A stretch of 64,000 nt of DNA from Muscardinus avellanarius (GCA_963383645.1 OY726564.1:112022040-112086039), one strand, 5' to 3'. Shown: positions 44,561 through 54,778, counted from the stretch's first letter. Notes: a model not told the origin generated them from the letters alone. A program made the numbers and translations.

Positions 44561-45250
44561 AAAATTTTTTTAAATTAACTTAAAAATAGAAGCCCATGAT
44601 GAAATACCACTTTTCACCCACTAGAATGGCTTTTGTAAAAATGATAATAAATATATGGTGGATAAGGTGATAATCCATTAAAAAAAAATAGTCTGGCATG
44701 TTTTCAAAAGGTCTAAAATACCCAAGAAAAATACTTAGGTGTATATACCCAAGAAAACATGTCCACAGAAAACTTTGTATACAGATGTTTATATCAGCAT
44801 TATTCATAATAGTAAAACAATGGGAAGCCCAGGTTTTCCTCAGCTGATGCTCAAACATAGACGGGATGCAGTTGTGCAGTGTGATGTCACTCATCAGCCA
44901 CAGTGGCCTAAGTGCCGCCGTACACTACAACCTGGTGTCCCTGCAGATGCCACAAGTGGAAGGAGAAGGGAGCGCTGCTCGTTGCACACTGCTCTCCTCT
45001 TGGTGGCAAGTCCAGAACAGGCACAGCCTAGATCCGTGTCTCCTAGCACTTTGGGGGGTCCCGAGAAGTGGGGGGCTGACCGGTAGAACGGTTTAGAGAT
45101 TGCTTTTTGCTTGGTCAAAGTGTTGTAAGGTTGGTTGTGGTGATAGTTATTCAACTGTGAGTGTACTAAAAACATGGGATTGTGTACTTTAAGCCAGCTA
45201 ATTACATGGTATATGAATTGTCTCTCATTAAGGCTGTTCCAGAATAAGGG

Positions 45251-45422
45251 TGCAGCTGGGCATGGTGGTACATGCCCATGAGCCCAGTGCCTGGAGGCTG
45301 ACACGGGAGGATCACATGCGAAGGCAGCCTCAGCTACTTAGTGAGATGCTGTTTCAAAGTAGGAAGGGCTAGGGATATAGCTCAAAGACAGAATGCCCCT
45401 GGTTCAATCCCCAATACCAAAA
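45251..45422 (+). mobile_element. Composite SINE
   Basis: A plus copy 360 bp upstream of exon 3, starting gcagctgggcatggtgg. Confidence 0.85.
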
Positions 45423-45498
45423 ACAGAAAGAAAACAATGCAAAACAACAAAGGTATGTGTATATAGGAAAGATCTTTTGAAAGAAAGAAATGAGGGGT

Positions 45499-45684
45499 TT
45501 TGGTGGTGGTGATAGTGGGATGGAACCTAGGGACATTCTACCTCTGAGCTGCACCCCCAGTCCTTTCTATTTTTTTTATTTTGAAACAGTTCTGCCAAGT
45601 TGCTAAGGCTGTCCTCGAACCTGTGACCCTCCTGTCTCAGCCTCCTAAATGCTGGGATTACAAGTGTGCACCATCACATGCCGC
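45499..45684 (-). mobile_element. Type A SINE just upstream of exon 3
   Basis: A minus copy ending about 96 bp before the exon 3 acceptor. The next SINE after the exon is in plus orientation. Confidence 0.88.
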
Positions 45685-45780
45685 TTGGTAGGAGTTTTAA
45701 TATTGCTAGTGTTCACGTTATCAGTGCATAAACTGTGCTCAATGAAGTGCCTGTTAATTGACGATTCTTTTGCCCTGCAG

Positions 45781-45901
45781 GTCCCTGAGCAGCAGCCTGT
45801 TACCTTGTGCAGTGGGGTGGAAGACACACAGCATTATGAGGAAGCCAGGAAATGTGTGGAGGAGTTAGCATTGTACCTGAAACCGCTCAGCAGCGCTAGA
45901 G
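45781..45901 (+). CDS. RC3H1: Roquin-1 coding exon 3 (residues 78-118, start of HEPN-N)
   Basis: The exon is 121 nt and encodes [19 protein letters not shown] through LKPLSSAR plus the first base of Gly118, phase 0 in and phase 1 out, donor g/gtaaac. It leads from the RING into the N-terminal half of the split HEPN domain (about 89-173 in the family), which folds next to ROQ. Compared with the human protein as I remember it, V84 replaces I, Q94 replaces K and R100 replaces K, all conservative. The exon is tightly flanked by inverted SINEs, minus at 45,499-45,684 and plus at 45,953-46,157. Confidence 0.97.
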
Positions 45902-46764
45902 GTAAACCTTGACTTTAGCCATGCCACGCAAATGTCTATTAAAGGTGCTTCCAGCCAGGTGTGGTGGCGCACGCTTGTAACCCCAGCATATGGGGGACTG
46001 AGACAGGAGGACTGTGGCTCACAGACAGCCTGAGCTACTTAGTGAGGCCCTTTGCAACTCAGTGAGACCAGTTTCAAAATAAAGAATAAAAACTAGGGCT
46101 GGGGTGTACTGTAGCTCGGAGGTTGAATGCCCCTGGGTTCCATCCCCAGTACCGCCAAAAAAAAAAAGGTTCCTCTTTCATAAAAATTGAGAGCTGTAAG
46201 TGAATGCTAATGAGATTAATTTATATATTGTAAAGCCTACTTGATGCTAAATAAATAAAGTGGCGACGTGATGTGAGCCTATGTGCACTGCTCATTCACA
46301 AGGGCGGCGGTCCCATCATTTTATACTGCTGAGTATGCTCTCTTCTATCTGGTTTTCGATAGTGCAAAAAGGGGATGAAATAAAAGTGAAACTTGCCATT
46401 ACCTCCCAGAAGGGGCTTGTTGTTTAATCATGAAAGTAAGATTAACCACTAGAAATAGTATTCCAGAACTGCTATAACCTCAAGATCTGGATGTTAAATT
46501 AACTGATAAAGTTGTTTGTTCTTTTTTCTGTCTTCCTTCATGATAAGTGTTTTTAATGCCATAATGAATGTTAAAGTTCATGAGATACATCTATACCTCT
46601 AAAATGCTAACTAAACTTTACTTGTGTAGTTCTATTCATTTTAAATATTCTCGTAGGGACCTGAGGTATTCATATCCCTGCAAGTCAGCCTATCAGAAGA
46701 TGTGTTCCTGAACTGTAAAATTGTATTGTAAACCCAGAAATACTGTCTTCACTGTCTTCTACAG
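45902..46764 (+). other. RC3H1: RC3H1 intron 3
   Basis: The intron is 863 bp, gtaaac to ttctacag. One plus-strand SINE lies at 45,953-46,170. The rest, 46,171-46,764, is AT-rich unique sequence with no recognised element. Confidence 0.95.
45953..46170 (+). mobile_element. Type A SINE just downstream of exon 3
   Basis: It starts about 50 bp after the exon 3 donor and ends in an A-run. It is complementary to the minus copy at 45,499. Confidence 0.92.
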
Positions 46765-47004
46765 GAGTGGGTCTGAACAGCACAACTCAGAGCGTTCTGA
46801 GCCGCCCAATGCAGAGGAAGCTGGTGACTCTGGTGCACTGCCAGCTGGTGGAGGAAGAAGGCAGGATCCGCGCCATGAGGGCTGCCCGGTCTCTAGGTGA
46901 ACGGACCGTCACGGAACTTATTCTTCAGCACCAGAACCCTCAGCAGCTCTCTTCCAATCTGTGGGCAGCAGTCAGGGCAAGGGGCTGCCAGTTCCTTGGG
47001 CCAG
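46765..47004 (+). CDS. RC3H1: Roquin-1 coding exon 4 (residues 118-198, HEPN-N into ROQ)
   Basis: The exon is 240 nt, phase 1 in and phase 1 out, donor ccag/gtatgt. It encodes [19 protein letters not shown] through [10 protein letters not shown] and the first base of Ala198. It completes the N-terminal HEPN segment and enters the ROQ core at about residue 174. The passage [20 protein letters not shown] is identical in both Roquin paralogues as I remember them, fitting strong structural constraint. No lesion is present. Confidence 0.98.
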
Positions 47005-47214
47005 GTATGTAATTAAAATTCAGTGTTTTCCTGCTAGTGATTCTAAAAGTATAAGAACGCATAGGGACAAACAGAGACTAGGACTTTGCAGTATCCTGTC
47101 ATTACCAGGCAACATCCCACTTGACAATCCAGGCTTGAGTACTTCTATGTTCACAAAACTTTAGATTTTTCTCTTAATGCTAGAAGTTTTTCCTAAATAC
47201 ACTAATCACTTGTC

Positions 47215-47217
<3 letters not shown>

Positions 47218-47248
<31 letters not shown>

Positions 47249-47451
47249 AGTACTAGTAATGGAACCCAGGGGCATTCTACCTCTGAGCTACACCCCCACT
47301 CCTATTTTTTTTAGTCTTTTTATTTTTTGAAACAGGGTCCCACTGACTCGCAAAGGGCCTTGCTGAGTAGCTGAGGCTGTCTGCAAACCGCAATCCTCTA
47401 ACCTCAGCCTCCCAAATTCTGGGATTACAAGTGTGTGCCACCATGCCCAGC
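47218..47451 (-). mobile_element. Type A SINE
   Basis: A T-run tail. acttgtctactttt and acttatctactttt flank it (about 47,207 and 47,452). Confidence 0.92.
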
Positions 47452-47538
47452 TACTTATCTACTTTTTAAATGAAATATATAGACTACAAGACAAAACTGC
47501 TCACACACACATTAAAAAATGGTTTAAAAGTATAGCTA

Positions 47539-47839
47539 TAGGCCTGGGATGTAGCTCAGTTATAGAGCACTTGCCTAGCATGGGTGAGGCCCTGGGTTCT
47601 ATTCCTACTACTGAGTAAAAAAAAAAAAAAAAAAAAAAAGAAGAGCCAAGCATGGTGGTTCATGGTTTTAATCCCAGTACTTGGGAGGCTGATACAGGAG
47701 GATCACAGGTTTGAGGACAGTCTCCGCAAGTAATGAGACTCTCATCAACTGTGATACCTTGTTTACAAATAAAAATAAACAGGCTGGGGTGTAGATCAGA
47801 AGTAGAATTCTAGATTTAATCCTCAGTGCCACAAAAAAA
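47539..47839 (+). mobile_element. ID monomer followed by a composite SINE
   Basis: A well-preserved ID element (47,539-47,617: gatgtagctcagttatagag, cttgcctagcatgggtgagg) with an A-run, into which a composite SINE (47,646-47,839) appears inserted. aagtatagct(a/g)ta lies before (47,529) and after (about 47,853). Confidence 0.87.
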
Positions 47840-47985
47840 AAGAAAGAAAAAGAAGTATAGCTGTAAAAATCTTATTGTATTGCTTGTTAATTGAGTGATA
47901 TCTGCAGAAATTTGTATATATTGCTCTTCTAAGAAGCACATATCTCTTCACATGATAAATTTTTGTCTTGCCCAACTTTCCCTAG

Positions 47986-48161
47986 CAATGCAGGAGGAAG
48001 CTCTCAAGCTGGTTCTGTTGGCATTGGAAGATGGTTCTGCTTTGTCAAGAAAAGTATTGGTACTCTTTGTGGTGCAAAGGTTGGAGCCACGGTTTCCCCA
48101 AGCCTCTAAAACTAGCATTGGCCATGTTGTTCAGCTCCTTTATAGAGCCTCCTGCTTCAAG
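47986..48161 (+). CDS. RC3H1: Roquin-1 coding exon 5 (residues 198-256, ROQ core)
   Basis: The exon is 176 nt, phase 1 in and phase 0 out, donor aag/gtatga. It encodes Ala198 and [16 protein letters not shown] through YRASCFK. Met199 (codon 47,988-47,990) is the position changed to Arg in the sanroque mouse, which anchors the numbering. ROQ contacts with the stem-loop decay element known from the structures are all present: K220, K239, T240, Y250 and S253. The sequence is that of a wild-type, RNA-binding-competent ROQ domain. A plus SINE lies about 150 bp upstream and a minus SINE about 110-140 bp downstream. Confidence 0.98.
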
Positions 48162-48269
48162 GTATGAACCGAACTTGAAGTTTGGCTTGAACAGTCATTG
48201 TCTTTTCCCTAAGTTTAATTGGTAAAATTTTTTGAGTTTAATAATTTTCTACACCTTTTGAGAAAAGTT

Positions 48270-48484
48270 TTTTTTTTCTTTTTTCTTTCTTTCTTTATTT
48301 ACTTATTTTGGTGGTACCGAGGTTCCTGGAAACCCTTTTCCGGGCTCCACTCCCAGACCTATTTTATATTGTTTTATTTGGAAACAGGGCCTCTTAAGCC
48401 AGTGAGGCTGACTTCGAACCTGCGCAATCCTCCTGTTTCCACCTCCCAAGCGCGGGGATACAAGCGTGCGCCACCACGCCCGGC
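48270..48484 (-). mobile_element. Type B SINE
   Basis: It lies about 110 bp after the exon 5 donor, with a T/TTTC tail first. Part of the ID tail is deleted (cccttttccgggctcc). Confidence 0.9.
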
Positions 48485-48507
48485 CAATTCTTATTTTTAA
48501 AGAATGT

Positions 48508-48694
48508 AGCTGGACATGGTGGCACATACCTGTAATATCAGTACTTGGAGACAGGAGGATTGCAAGTTTGAGACCAGCCTCAGCGACTTAGCGAGACCCT
48601 GTTTTTAAACAAAAAATAAAAGGATTGAGGATGTAGCTTGAAGATCAAAAGCCCCTGAGTTCCTTCTCCAGGAACCAAAAAAAGAAAAAAAAAA
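48508..48694 (+). mobile_element. Composite SINE
   Basis: A plus copy with a shortened head, ending in an A-rich tail. Confidence 0.83.
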
Positions 48695-48778
48695 AAGTAA
48701 ATTATGTGTACTATTATAGTTGAATGTTATATACTGATATACTTATTATATGAAGTATTGATTTTGTTTTCTTTTGGT

Positions 48779-49065
48779 GGTTTTGGACATGGAACAAGAG
48801 CCTCTTACATGCTAGACAAAAATGCTTTAACACTGAGCTGTATCTGCAGCCTGTTTTGTTTTGTTTTTGTAGTACTGGGGGTGGAACCCAGGGGCATTCT
48901 ACCTCTGAGCTATACCCTGGCCCTATTTTTTACTCTTTATTTGGAAAAAGGGTCTCAGTGAGTTGCAAGGGCCTCACTAAGTAGTTGAGGCTGTCTGAGA
49001 ACCGTGATCCTTTAGTCTCGGCCTCCCAAATACTGGGATTATAACTGTGCGCCGCCACACCTGGC
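48779..49065 (-). mobile_element. ID fragment followed by a type A SINE
   Basis: An ID complement at 48,779-48,854 (cttacatgctagacaaaaat) and a composite at 48,868-49,065. Confidence 0.82.
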
Positions 49066-49106
49066 TTGCAGCTCTTCATTTTGTATATTGGATTCTTTTT
49101 CTTTTT

Positions 49107-49299
49107 TGTATTGGTAATAAAAGTCAGGTATTCTACCTCAGCCACACCCCCAGGCCCTATTTTATTTTTGTACTTTGAAATAGGGTCTCCTTAAGTTGCT
49201 GCGGGCCTCGCTGAGGTGCTGGGCCTGGCCTCAAACCTGCAGTCCCCTGTCTTAACCTCCTAAGTTCTGAAATTTCAGGCATGCACCAGTATACTTGGC
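49107..49299 (-). mobile_element. Older composite SINE
   Basis: tgtatatt(g/a)gat lies at 49,082 and 49,300 as a target duplication. Confidence 0.85.
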
Positions 49300-49807
49300 T
49301 TGTATATTAGATATTGAACAACACAGATCGAGCCAAGGATTGTAGATTTTTATGTTCAAGGAGACTCAATGAGCTATGTCAAGCTTCCACAAAACTATAG
49401 GCAGAATGGTCTGAAGAGTCCTGAAGCACAGCTGAGTTTTACTTGAAGATTTGCTCCTGGTGTAATGCTACATATGCAATATTGGAACTCCAGTTGCCTT
49501 GCAGTTTCAGTGTATATGGTAATCCTGGACATACTCTCATGAAAATAGAAGGTTTAAGGAAACCCATGCCTTAGATCACCACATTCCATTATCTAAAACC
49601 AGCCCATTTCCTTAGAGGCTAAAACTTACCAGAATTACTCTAGCTGATCCAGGTTGTCTTTGAATATAGTAACTGACTTTTGTTGTAGTGGTTAGAGTAC
49701 TATGATTGCACAGTGTGATCTGGAACGTATTTTAGGGTGTCTGCTTATAATGCCACTTCTGTCTATAACAGTATCAGACAGATAAAATATTGGCGCTTAA
49801 AAAAGAG

Positions 49808-50094
49808 GGCTGGGCATGTAGCTTAGTGGTAGAATGCTTGGCTAGCATGCACAAGGCCCTGGGTTCGATCCTAGCACCACAACCTAAAAGATAAAAGAAG
49901 AAAAGGAAAGAAAGAGCCAGGTACAGTGGCATGTGTCTGTAATCCCAATAGGTGGAATGCTGAGATAGTAAGGTTGAAAGTTTGAGGCCAGTGCTCAGTA
50001 ATTTAGCAAGACCTCATTTTAAAATACAAAAATAAAAACCCCTAGGGATGTAGGTCAAAGGTAGAAAGCCCCGAGTTCAATCCCCATTTCCACC
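49808..50094 (+). mobile_element. ID monomer and a composite SINE
   Basis: A well-preserved ID element at 49,808-49,882 (gcttagtggtagaatgcttg, gttcgatcctagcaccac) keeps A and B box promoter motifs. A composite SINE follows at 49,914-50,094. Confidence 0.87.
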
Positions 50095-50212
50095 CCAAAA
50101 AAAGAAGAAAATAGCAGTTCTTTCCCTGTAAAGAATAATAAATGGCTAAAAAATACTCCAGAATACGCACAAAATTAACTTATCTCAATCCTAATTAAAA
50201 GCATTAATAGCC

Positions 50213-50429
50213 ATCTGTGGTTGTAGCTCAGTGCTAAAAACACTTGCCTGGCATGCATAAGGCTTTGGGTTCAATCCCAGCACCATAAGGAAAAAAAAAA
50301 CAAACATTAATTTTTAAAGCTAGGTACCATGGCACAAGCCTATAATCCTAGTACAAAAAAGGGGGAGAGGGGATGGAAGTGTTGCTCAGTTGTAGAACTC
50401 CCCTGAGTTCAATCCCCAGCACCATAGGG
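50213..50429 (+). mobile_element. ID monomer and a B1-ID fragment
   Basis: ID at 50,213-50,289, then a copy with a truncated head and an ID tail at 50,320-50,429 whose middle is missing. Confidence 0.8.
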
Positions 50430-50821
50430 GTGGGGGGATATAAGTGTGTGTGGTGTGTGTGGTTTATTTTATTTTATTTTTTTACTATAGTTGTTAATTT
50501 TTATCTATTTGGTCCTTCTTTAGACTTAACCCCTAACAAAATGTAAGTTACACTTTCTTTGCAATGACAGTAGGATATATTTTTTAATATTATCAGTATA
50601 ACCTAGAATTTCTGCCTATATAATATTCTGTAGTTTGTTGGGAGGGAAGAAAATGGAAATTTTCTACTATACTAGTATGGGTCCATATGGGAATAAAAAG
50701 TTAACAAAGCAAAAATGTTTTAAAATAAGGAATAAGTTATCCTAGGCTAGAGTTAATTAATTTACTCAGATATGTTTGACCTTTAGCCCAAATTTGGGTT
50801 GACAAATAATGTTGAGTTGTT

Positions 50822-50965
50822 GGGGTGATAATAGCTGCACCTACTTTAACAAGTTAAGAGAATTAAATGAGTTGATCCAGTAATGTAGTGTTTAATTAGA
50901 TAACATACTAAGTGCTGGTACAGACTTAAGTGCCAGTAAGTGATAGCTGTTTCATTATTAAAGGA
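50822..50965 (+). mobile_element. MIR relic
   Basis: gttaagagaattaaatgagt followed by actaagtgctggtac and gtgccagtaagtgatagctg is the 3' half of MIR. Confidence 0.65.
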
Positions 50966-51221
50966 CAGTATTCTCATCATTATGAATATCCTAGTCCAGT
51001 GCCTCACACTTTGTACTTTATGGTGATACCCATTTCACAAAAAAATGTGTGGAGAATTAAGCCAACTACAAATTAGTCTCCTTGAGAATCCCCCAGCACC
51101 TGAAGCTCTTTAGTTATCAGTGCCGTGTCGTTCAGGACTAGGAAAGCTCCTGAGTTAGGATCTACATTTATGGAGAAGCATAGATTTTTTTCCAAATAAT
51201 TGTAATTTCTTCTTTTAAAAA

Positions 51222-51225
51222 TGCG

Positions 51226-51260
<35 letters not shown>
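51222..51260. repeat. (GC)n(AC)n alternating tract
   Basis: About 39 bp of strictly alternating purine and pyrimidine, GC units then AC units. Such a tract has high potential to adopt Z-DNA. Confidence 0.95.
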
Positions 51261-51327
51261 TTTAAGCTATATGTATGTGTTAAGTCCTATCCAGTATTTG
51301 AATTTCATTCCCACATACATTCATTCT

Positions 51328-51730
51328 TTTTGTGTGCTACTGGGGATTGAACCCAGGATCATTCTACCCCTGAGCACTCCCAGCCCTATTTTATTTTAGT
51401 TTATTTTATTTTAGTTTAGTTCTAGGGATTCAACTCAAGGGGCATTCTACCTCTTAGCTCCACCTCTAACCCTGTTTTATTATTTATTTGGAAACAGGGT
51501 CTCATTAAGTTGTTAAGAGCCTTGCTAAGTTATTGAGGCTGTTTTCAAACCTCTCATCTTCCTGTCTCAGCCTTTCACATACTAGAATTATAGGTATGCA
51601 CAACCACACCCGGCATTATTTTATTTTGAAACCGGGTCTTTAAATTTCCAGGTGCTGGCCTCAAACTTGTGATCCTTCTGTTTCCGCCTCCCAAATCCTG
51701 GATTTGCAGGAGTGCAACATCATAGCTGGC
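51328..51730 (-). mobile_element. SINE nested in a SINE
   Basis: The outer copy is split into 51,328-51,391 (ID tail) and 51,616-51,730 (middle and head). The inner copy spans 51,418-51,615, after an ATTTT-rich tail. Confidence 0.83.
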
Positions 51731-51858
51731 ATGTTCGTTCTTTAAGACCTGTCCAGAAGGTTTTGACACCTATAATGGGGGAATCCTTTATGTGCAAAAC
51801 AATATATTCCATTTTAATTTTGCTGTTCCTAAAAGTATTGTTTGTTACATTTAAAATG

Positions 51859-52028
51859 TGCCAGGCAGAGAGGCACATAACTATAATCCCAGTGTTTGGG
51901 AGGCTGAAACAGGAAGTTCACAGGTTCATAGCCATCCTCTGCAACTTAGTGAGACTGTTTCAAAATAAAAAATAAAAAGGACTAGGGGCATAGCTTAGAG
52001 GTGGAATAATGTGTTCAATCCCCAGTAG
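51859..52028 (+). mobile_element. Composite SINE just upstream of exon 6
   Basis: A plus copy ending about 80 bp before the exon 6 acceptor. Part of the middle is deleted. Confidence 0.87.
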
Positions 52029-52107
52029 TAATTATGTTATCCATTTATGTTTATAGAGGATTAACTTGTTTTGTTACCTTATTATGAAATTAATTGTGTT
52101 TTATTAG

Positions 52108-52308
52108 GTCACCAAACGTGATGAAGACTCTTCTTTGATGCAGCTGAAAGAAGAATTTAGGACTTATGAAGCTTTGCGGCGAGAACACGATTCCCAGATA
52201 GTGCAGATTGCTATGGAAGCAGGCCTTAGGATTGCCCCAGACCAGTGGTCCTCTCTGCTGTATGGGGACCAGTCTCACAAGTCGCACATGCAGTCCATTA
52301 TTGACAAG
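52108..52308 (+). CDS. RC3H1: Roquin-1 coding exon 6 (residues 257-323, ROQ core)
   Basis: The exon is 201 nt, phase 0 in and out, donor aag/gtaggg, 67 codons from [17 protein letters not shown] to [12 protein letters not shown]. It carries K259 and R260, basic residues that contact RNA in Roquin-1, and the second double-stranded-RNA surface of the extended ROQ domain. [13 protein letters not shown] agrees with Roquin-1, where RC3H2 has [13 protein letters not shown] as I remember it. Skipping this exon would keep the frame but remove part of ROQ. Confidence 0.98.
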
Positions 52309-52507
52309 GTAGGGGACTTTTCTGTTTCTTACTTCTTGGACTGCCTTTGGAGTTTGGGCAATTTATGATTTGGTATTCACGCAGCTTAACAAATGAAAGT
52401 GAGTGCTGCGCATCTGGCTTTTGTTACTTGTGTTCAATGTGACTGTGACTGTGACATGCCGTGTTGAGAATCACAGCACAATATCTTTGTTTTTTGTGTG
52501 GGTTTTT

Positions 52508-52715
52508 TTTGTGTGTGTGTGGGTCTGGGGATGGAACCCAGGGGCATTCGACCTACAAGCTACACCACCTGCCCAATTTTCTGTTCTTTATTTTTGAAAC
52601 CGTGTCTCACTAAGTTACAGAGGGCCTCACTAAGTAGCTGAGGCTGTTCAGGAACCACATCCTCAGGTCTCAGCCTTCCAAATGCTGGGATGACAAGCGT
52701 GCGCCACCACGCCCA
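52508..52715 (-). mobile_element. Type A SINE just downstream of exon 6
   Basis: A minus copy starting about 200 bp after the exon 6 donor, with a short GT tail. Confidence 0.9.
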
Positions 52716-53101
52716 TTTTCAGTTTGTTTCTATATGGGCTAGAAGACATTATCTGCTGCTCGCCCACATTCCTTTCAGGGCCTTCTGTCTGGTTCATCAT
52801 TGCCTCTCCCTTTGTTTATTGTTCACTTTGAGTTTGATCTGTGTTGGTTAAGCTCATTTTCTAAATGTCTTTATTATCTTCCTGTAGCAGGCACTTAATG
52901 ATAAGATCTGTTCATACAAGTGTCTTACGATTCTCAGCCAGAATAATTGCATATGTAATGCAGTTACCACCATTCTAAGTTTGATAAAATTCTCAGTAAA
53001 CTTATTTTTACTTTATGTATTTCTAGTATGATGAAAAGACCATTAGAGTAGATGTGAATGTTAGGTCAGACTCTCTTATTTGTATCTGATGCTAAGAGTT
53101 A

Positions 53102-53105
<4 letters not shown>

Positions 53106-53153
<48 letters not shown>

Positions 53154-53324
53154 GGTACTGGGGATGGAACCTAAGGGCATTATACCCCAGCCTTTTTTTT
53201 TAAGTCTTTTTATTTTTGTAACGTGTGCGAGGGCCTCACTAAGTAGCTGAAGCTGTCCACAAACCAGTCCTAGGGTCTCAGTCTCCCAAATGCTGGGTTA
53301 CAAGTGTGCGCCACCATGGCTGGT
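53106..53324 (-). mobile_element. SINE with TC repeat tail
   Basis: (TC)n at 53,106-53,149, then a shortened minus copy. t(g)ctaagagttat and tggtaagagctat flank it. Confidence 0.88.
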
Positions 53325-53599
53325 AAGAGCTATAGTCTCTTAAATTACAGTAATACCATAATTGTTTGGTCATAGTTCAACATGATAAAATAGGCTGTAA
53401 GAAACATCATGTAAAATATATATTATTAATTTAACTTTTGCTATTTTACTTCAAGTACTTCTAATTCCAGAAATGATTACCAACTCTAAATAGAATACAC
53501 ACTCTACATTTAATTTAGAAACACAGGATCAAACTTAGAGAGTAACATAAAAATAATAACTGCTAACACTTAGGAAAAGTTTACTGTGTTTCTGATGGT

Positions 53600-53770
53600 T
53601 TTAAGTAATTCATTTAATCTAGTTAGCAGCCTTGTGTTATCCCTTTTACACAAAGCGAAATAAAGTTTGTTTGTTTTTTCCCAAAATCACCTAGGAAATA
53701 AGTGAGAAGTGGATTTGAATGTGGTCATGCTGACCTGACCAGAATATGTTCTTGGCCATCAAACCTCTTA
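53600..53770 (-). mobile_element. MIR relic
   Basis: ttatcccttttacacaaagc, aaaatcacctaggaaat and gtggatttgaatgtggtc follow the order of the MIR complement. Confidence 0.55.
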
Positions 53771-54373
53771 CCGGACTATTCTGTCCTCTATCTCCTTCCT
53801 TTTTTTCTTTTTTTTCTCTTGATATTCCTAAAGCTAGAACTTAGTAGTAGATTGATTTCAAATGAGAACCAAGAATGTGTTTTTTAACTGCTTGGTGCAT
53901 AATTTTAAGTTTGTTCATTTTCCCTGGGTTCCTTTAACCAAATAACCTACATGTCCTAGGTTAGAACAAGAGTTTGTATCTGATTTTATGCAACTAAACT
54001 GGTTGTAACTTATTGAAACCTTAATAATGATCTTTCGAAGTAGCAGCTTTCTGTCTCTGAATAGAAACTTAGCATAATTTTTTGAAGACTTTACAGAGAG
54101 TTTTAACCTTTTTATCTGAACTGAACTGTATACCGAGGCATATATCCTAGGATAATTTTTCATGTCATACACACTGCTTTCATACTGTATTTAATATCTA
54201 GAGACCTTTGTATGACAAAATGATAAACAGGCTTTGTAATACATGTGATATCTTGTTATTATACAGAGCAATCTGTGATGACAAGCTTGATGAGGTAACG
54301 GAAATGTCTAGTAGGGTGATCACTTAGCCATCTGTGGCTGTTAAGCACTTGAATTTTGGGATGTTTCGTTTGT

Positions 54374-54633
54374 TTGTTGGTTGGTTGGTTGGTACTGGGG
54401 ATGGAACCCTTCTACCTCCGGGCTACACTCCCAGACCTATTTTATATTTTATTTGGAAACAGGGTCTCTTAAGCCAGCGCGGCTGGCTTCAAACCTGCGA
54501 GATCCTCCTGTCTCTGCCTCCCAAGTGCTGGGATTACAAGCGTGCCCACCACGCCCGGCTCATTTGTTTGTTTTTGTAGTGCTGGGAATTGAACATGGCC
54601 TTACACATGCTGAGCAACCATTTAAATGCCTGG
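54374..54633 (-). mobile_element. Type B SINE with GGTT tail, followed by an ID complement
   Basis: (GGTT)n at 54,374-54,391. Type B at 54,392-54,560 has lost the gggttcctgg segment of its tail. An ID fragment follows at 54,570-54,633. Confidence 0.85.
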
Positions 54634-54778
54634 TACTTGAAATGTGACTTGTAGACCTGTTGAATTAAATTTTTATTTAATTTAATTACTTTAAATTTAA
54701 GAAGCCATATGTTGCTAAGCCTGTATAGCCACAGTACAAATAGAGAATTTATTAAAAGTGACAGGAAAAAAAAAAAAA

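Larger units (their letters stand above)
41575..45237 (+). mobile_element. Nested L1 relics broken by SINEs
   Basis: Pieces of the 3' half of L1 ORF2 can be followed in order at about 41,575-41,660, 41,874-42,325, 42,810-42,935, 43,945-44,045 and 44,575-44,840. A 3' untranslated region follows to 45,237 (actgtgagtgtactaaaaac, catggtatatgaattgtctc). Two further L1 3'-end relics lie inside, at about 43,220-43,730 and 44,046-44,335. All are plus and riddled with stops. No intact frame remains. Confidence 0.75.
39301..45780 (+). other. RC3H1: RC3H1 intron 2
   Basis: The intron is 6.5 kb, gtaaga to ttgccctgcag. It holds SINEs and a nested series of L1 relics from 41,575 to 45,237. Sequence with no recognised content is limited to about 39,816-40,020, 40,230-40,395, 40,596-40,865 and 41,190-41,300. 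A minus-strand SINE ends only about 96 bp before the acceptor. Confidence 0.93.
47005..47985 (+). other. RC3H1: RC3H1 intron 4
   Basis: The intron is 981 bp, gtatgt to actttccctag. It holds a minus SINE (47,218-47,451), an ID monomer and a plus SINE (47,539-47,839). The remaining pieces, 47,005-47,217 and 47,850-47,985, are unique. Confidence 0.95.
48162..52107 (+). other. RC3H1: RC3H1 intron 5
   Basis: The intron is 3.9 kb, gtatga to tgttttattag. It contains composite SINEs, several ID monomers, a MIR relic and a GC/AC dinucleotide tract. Unique sequence with nothing recognised lies at 49,315-49,800, 50,445-50,820, 50,970-51,220 and 51,735-51,855. Confidence 0.94.

Noticed and set aside
49808..50289. 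ID monomers as functional tRNA genes
   Set aside because: They keep A and B box outlines but cannot form a tRNA cloverleaf with an anticodon arm, and end in A-rich tails. They are SINEs.
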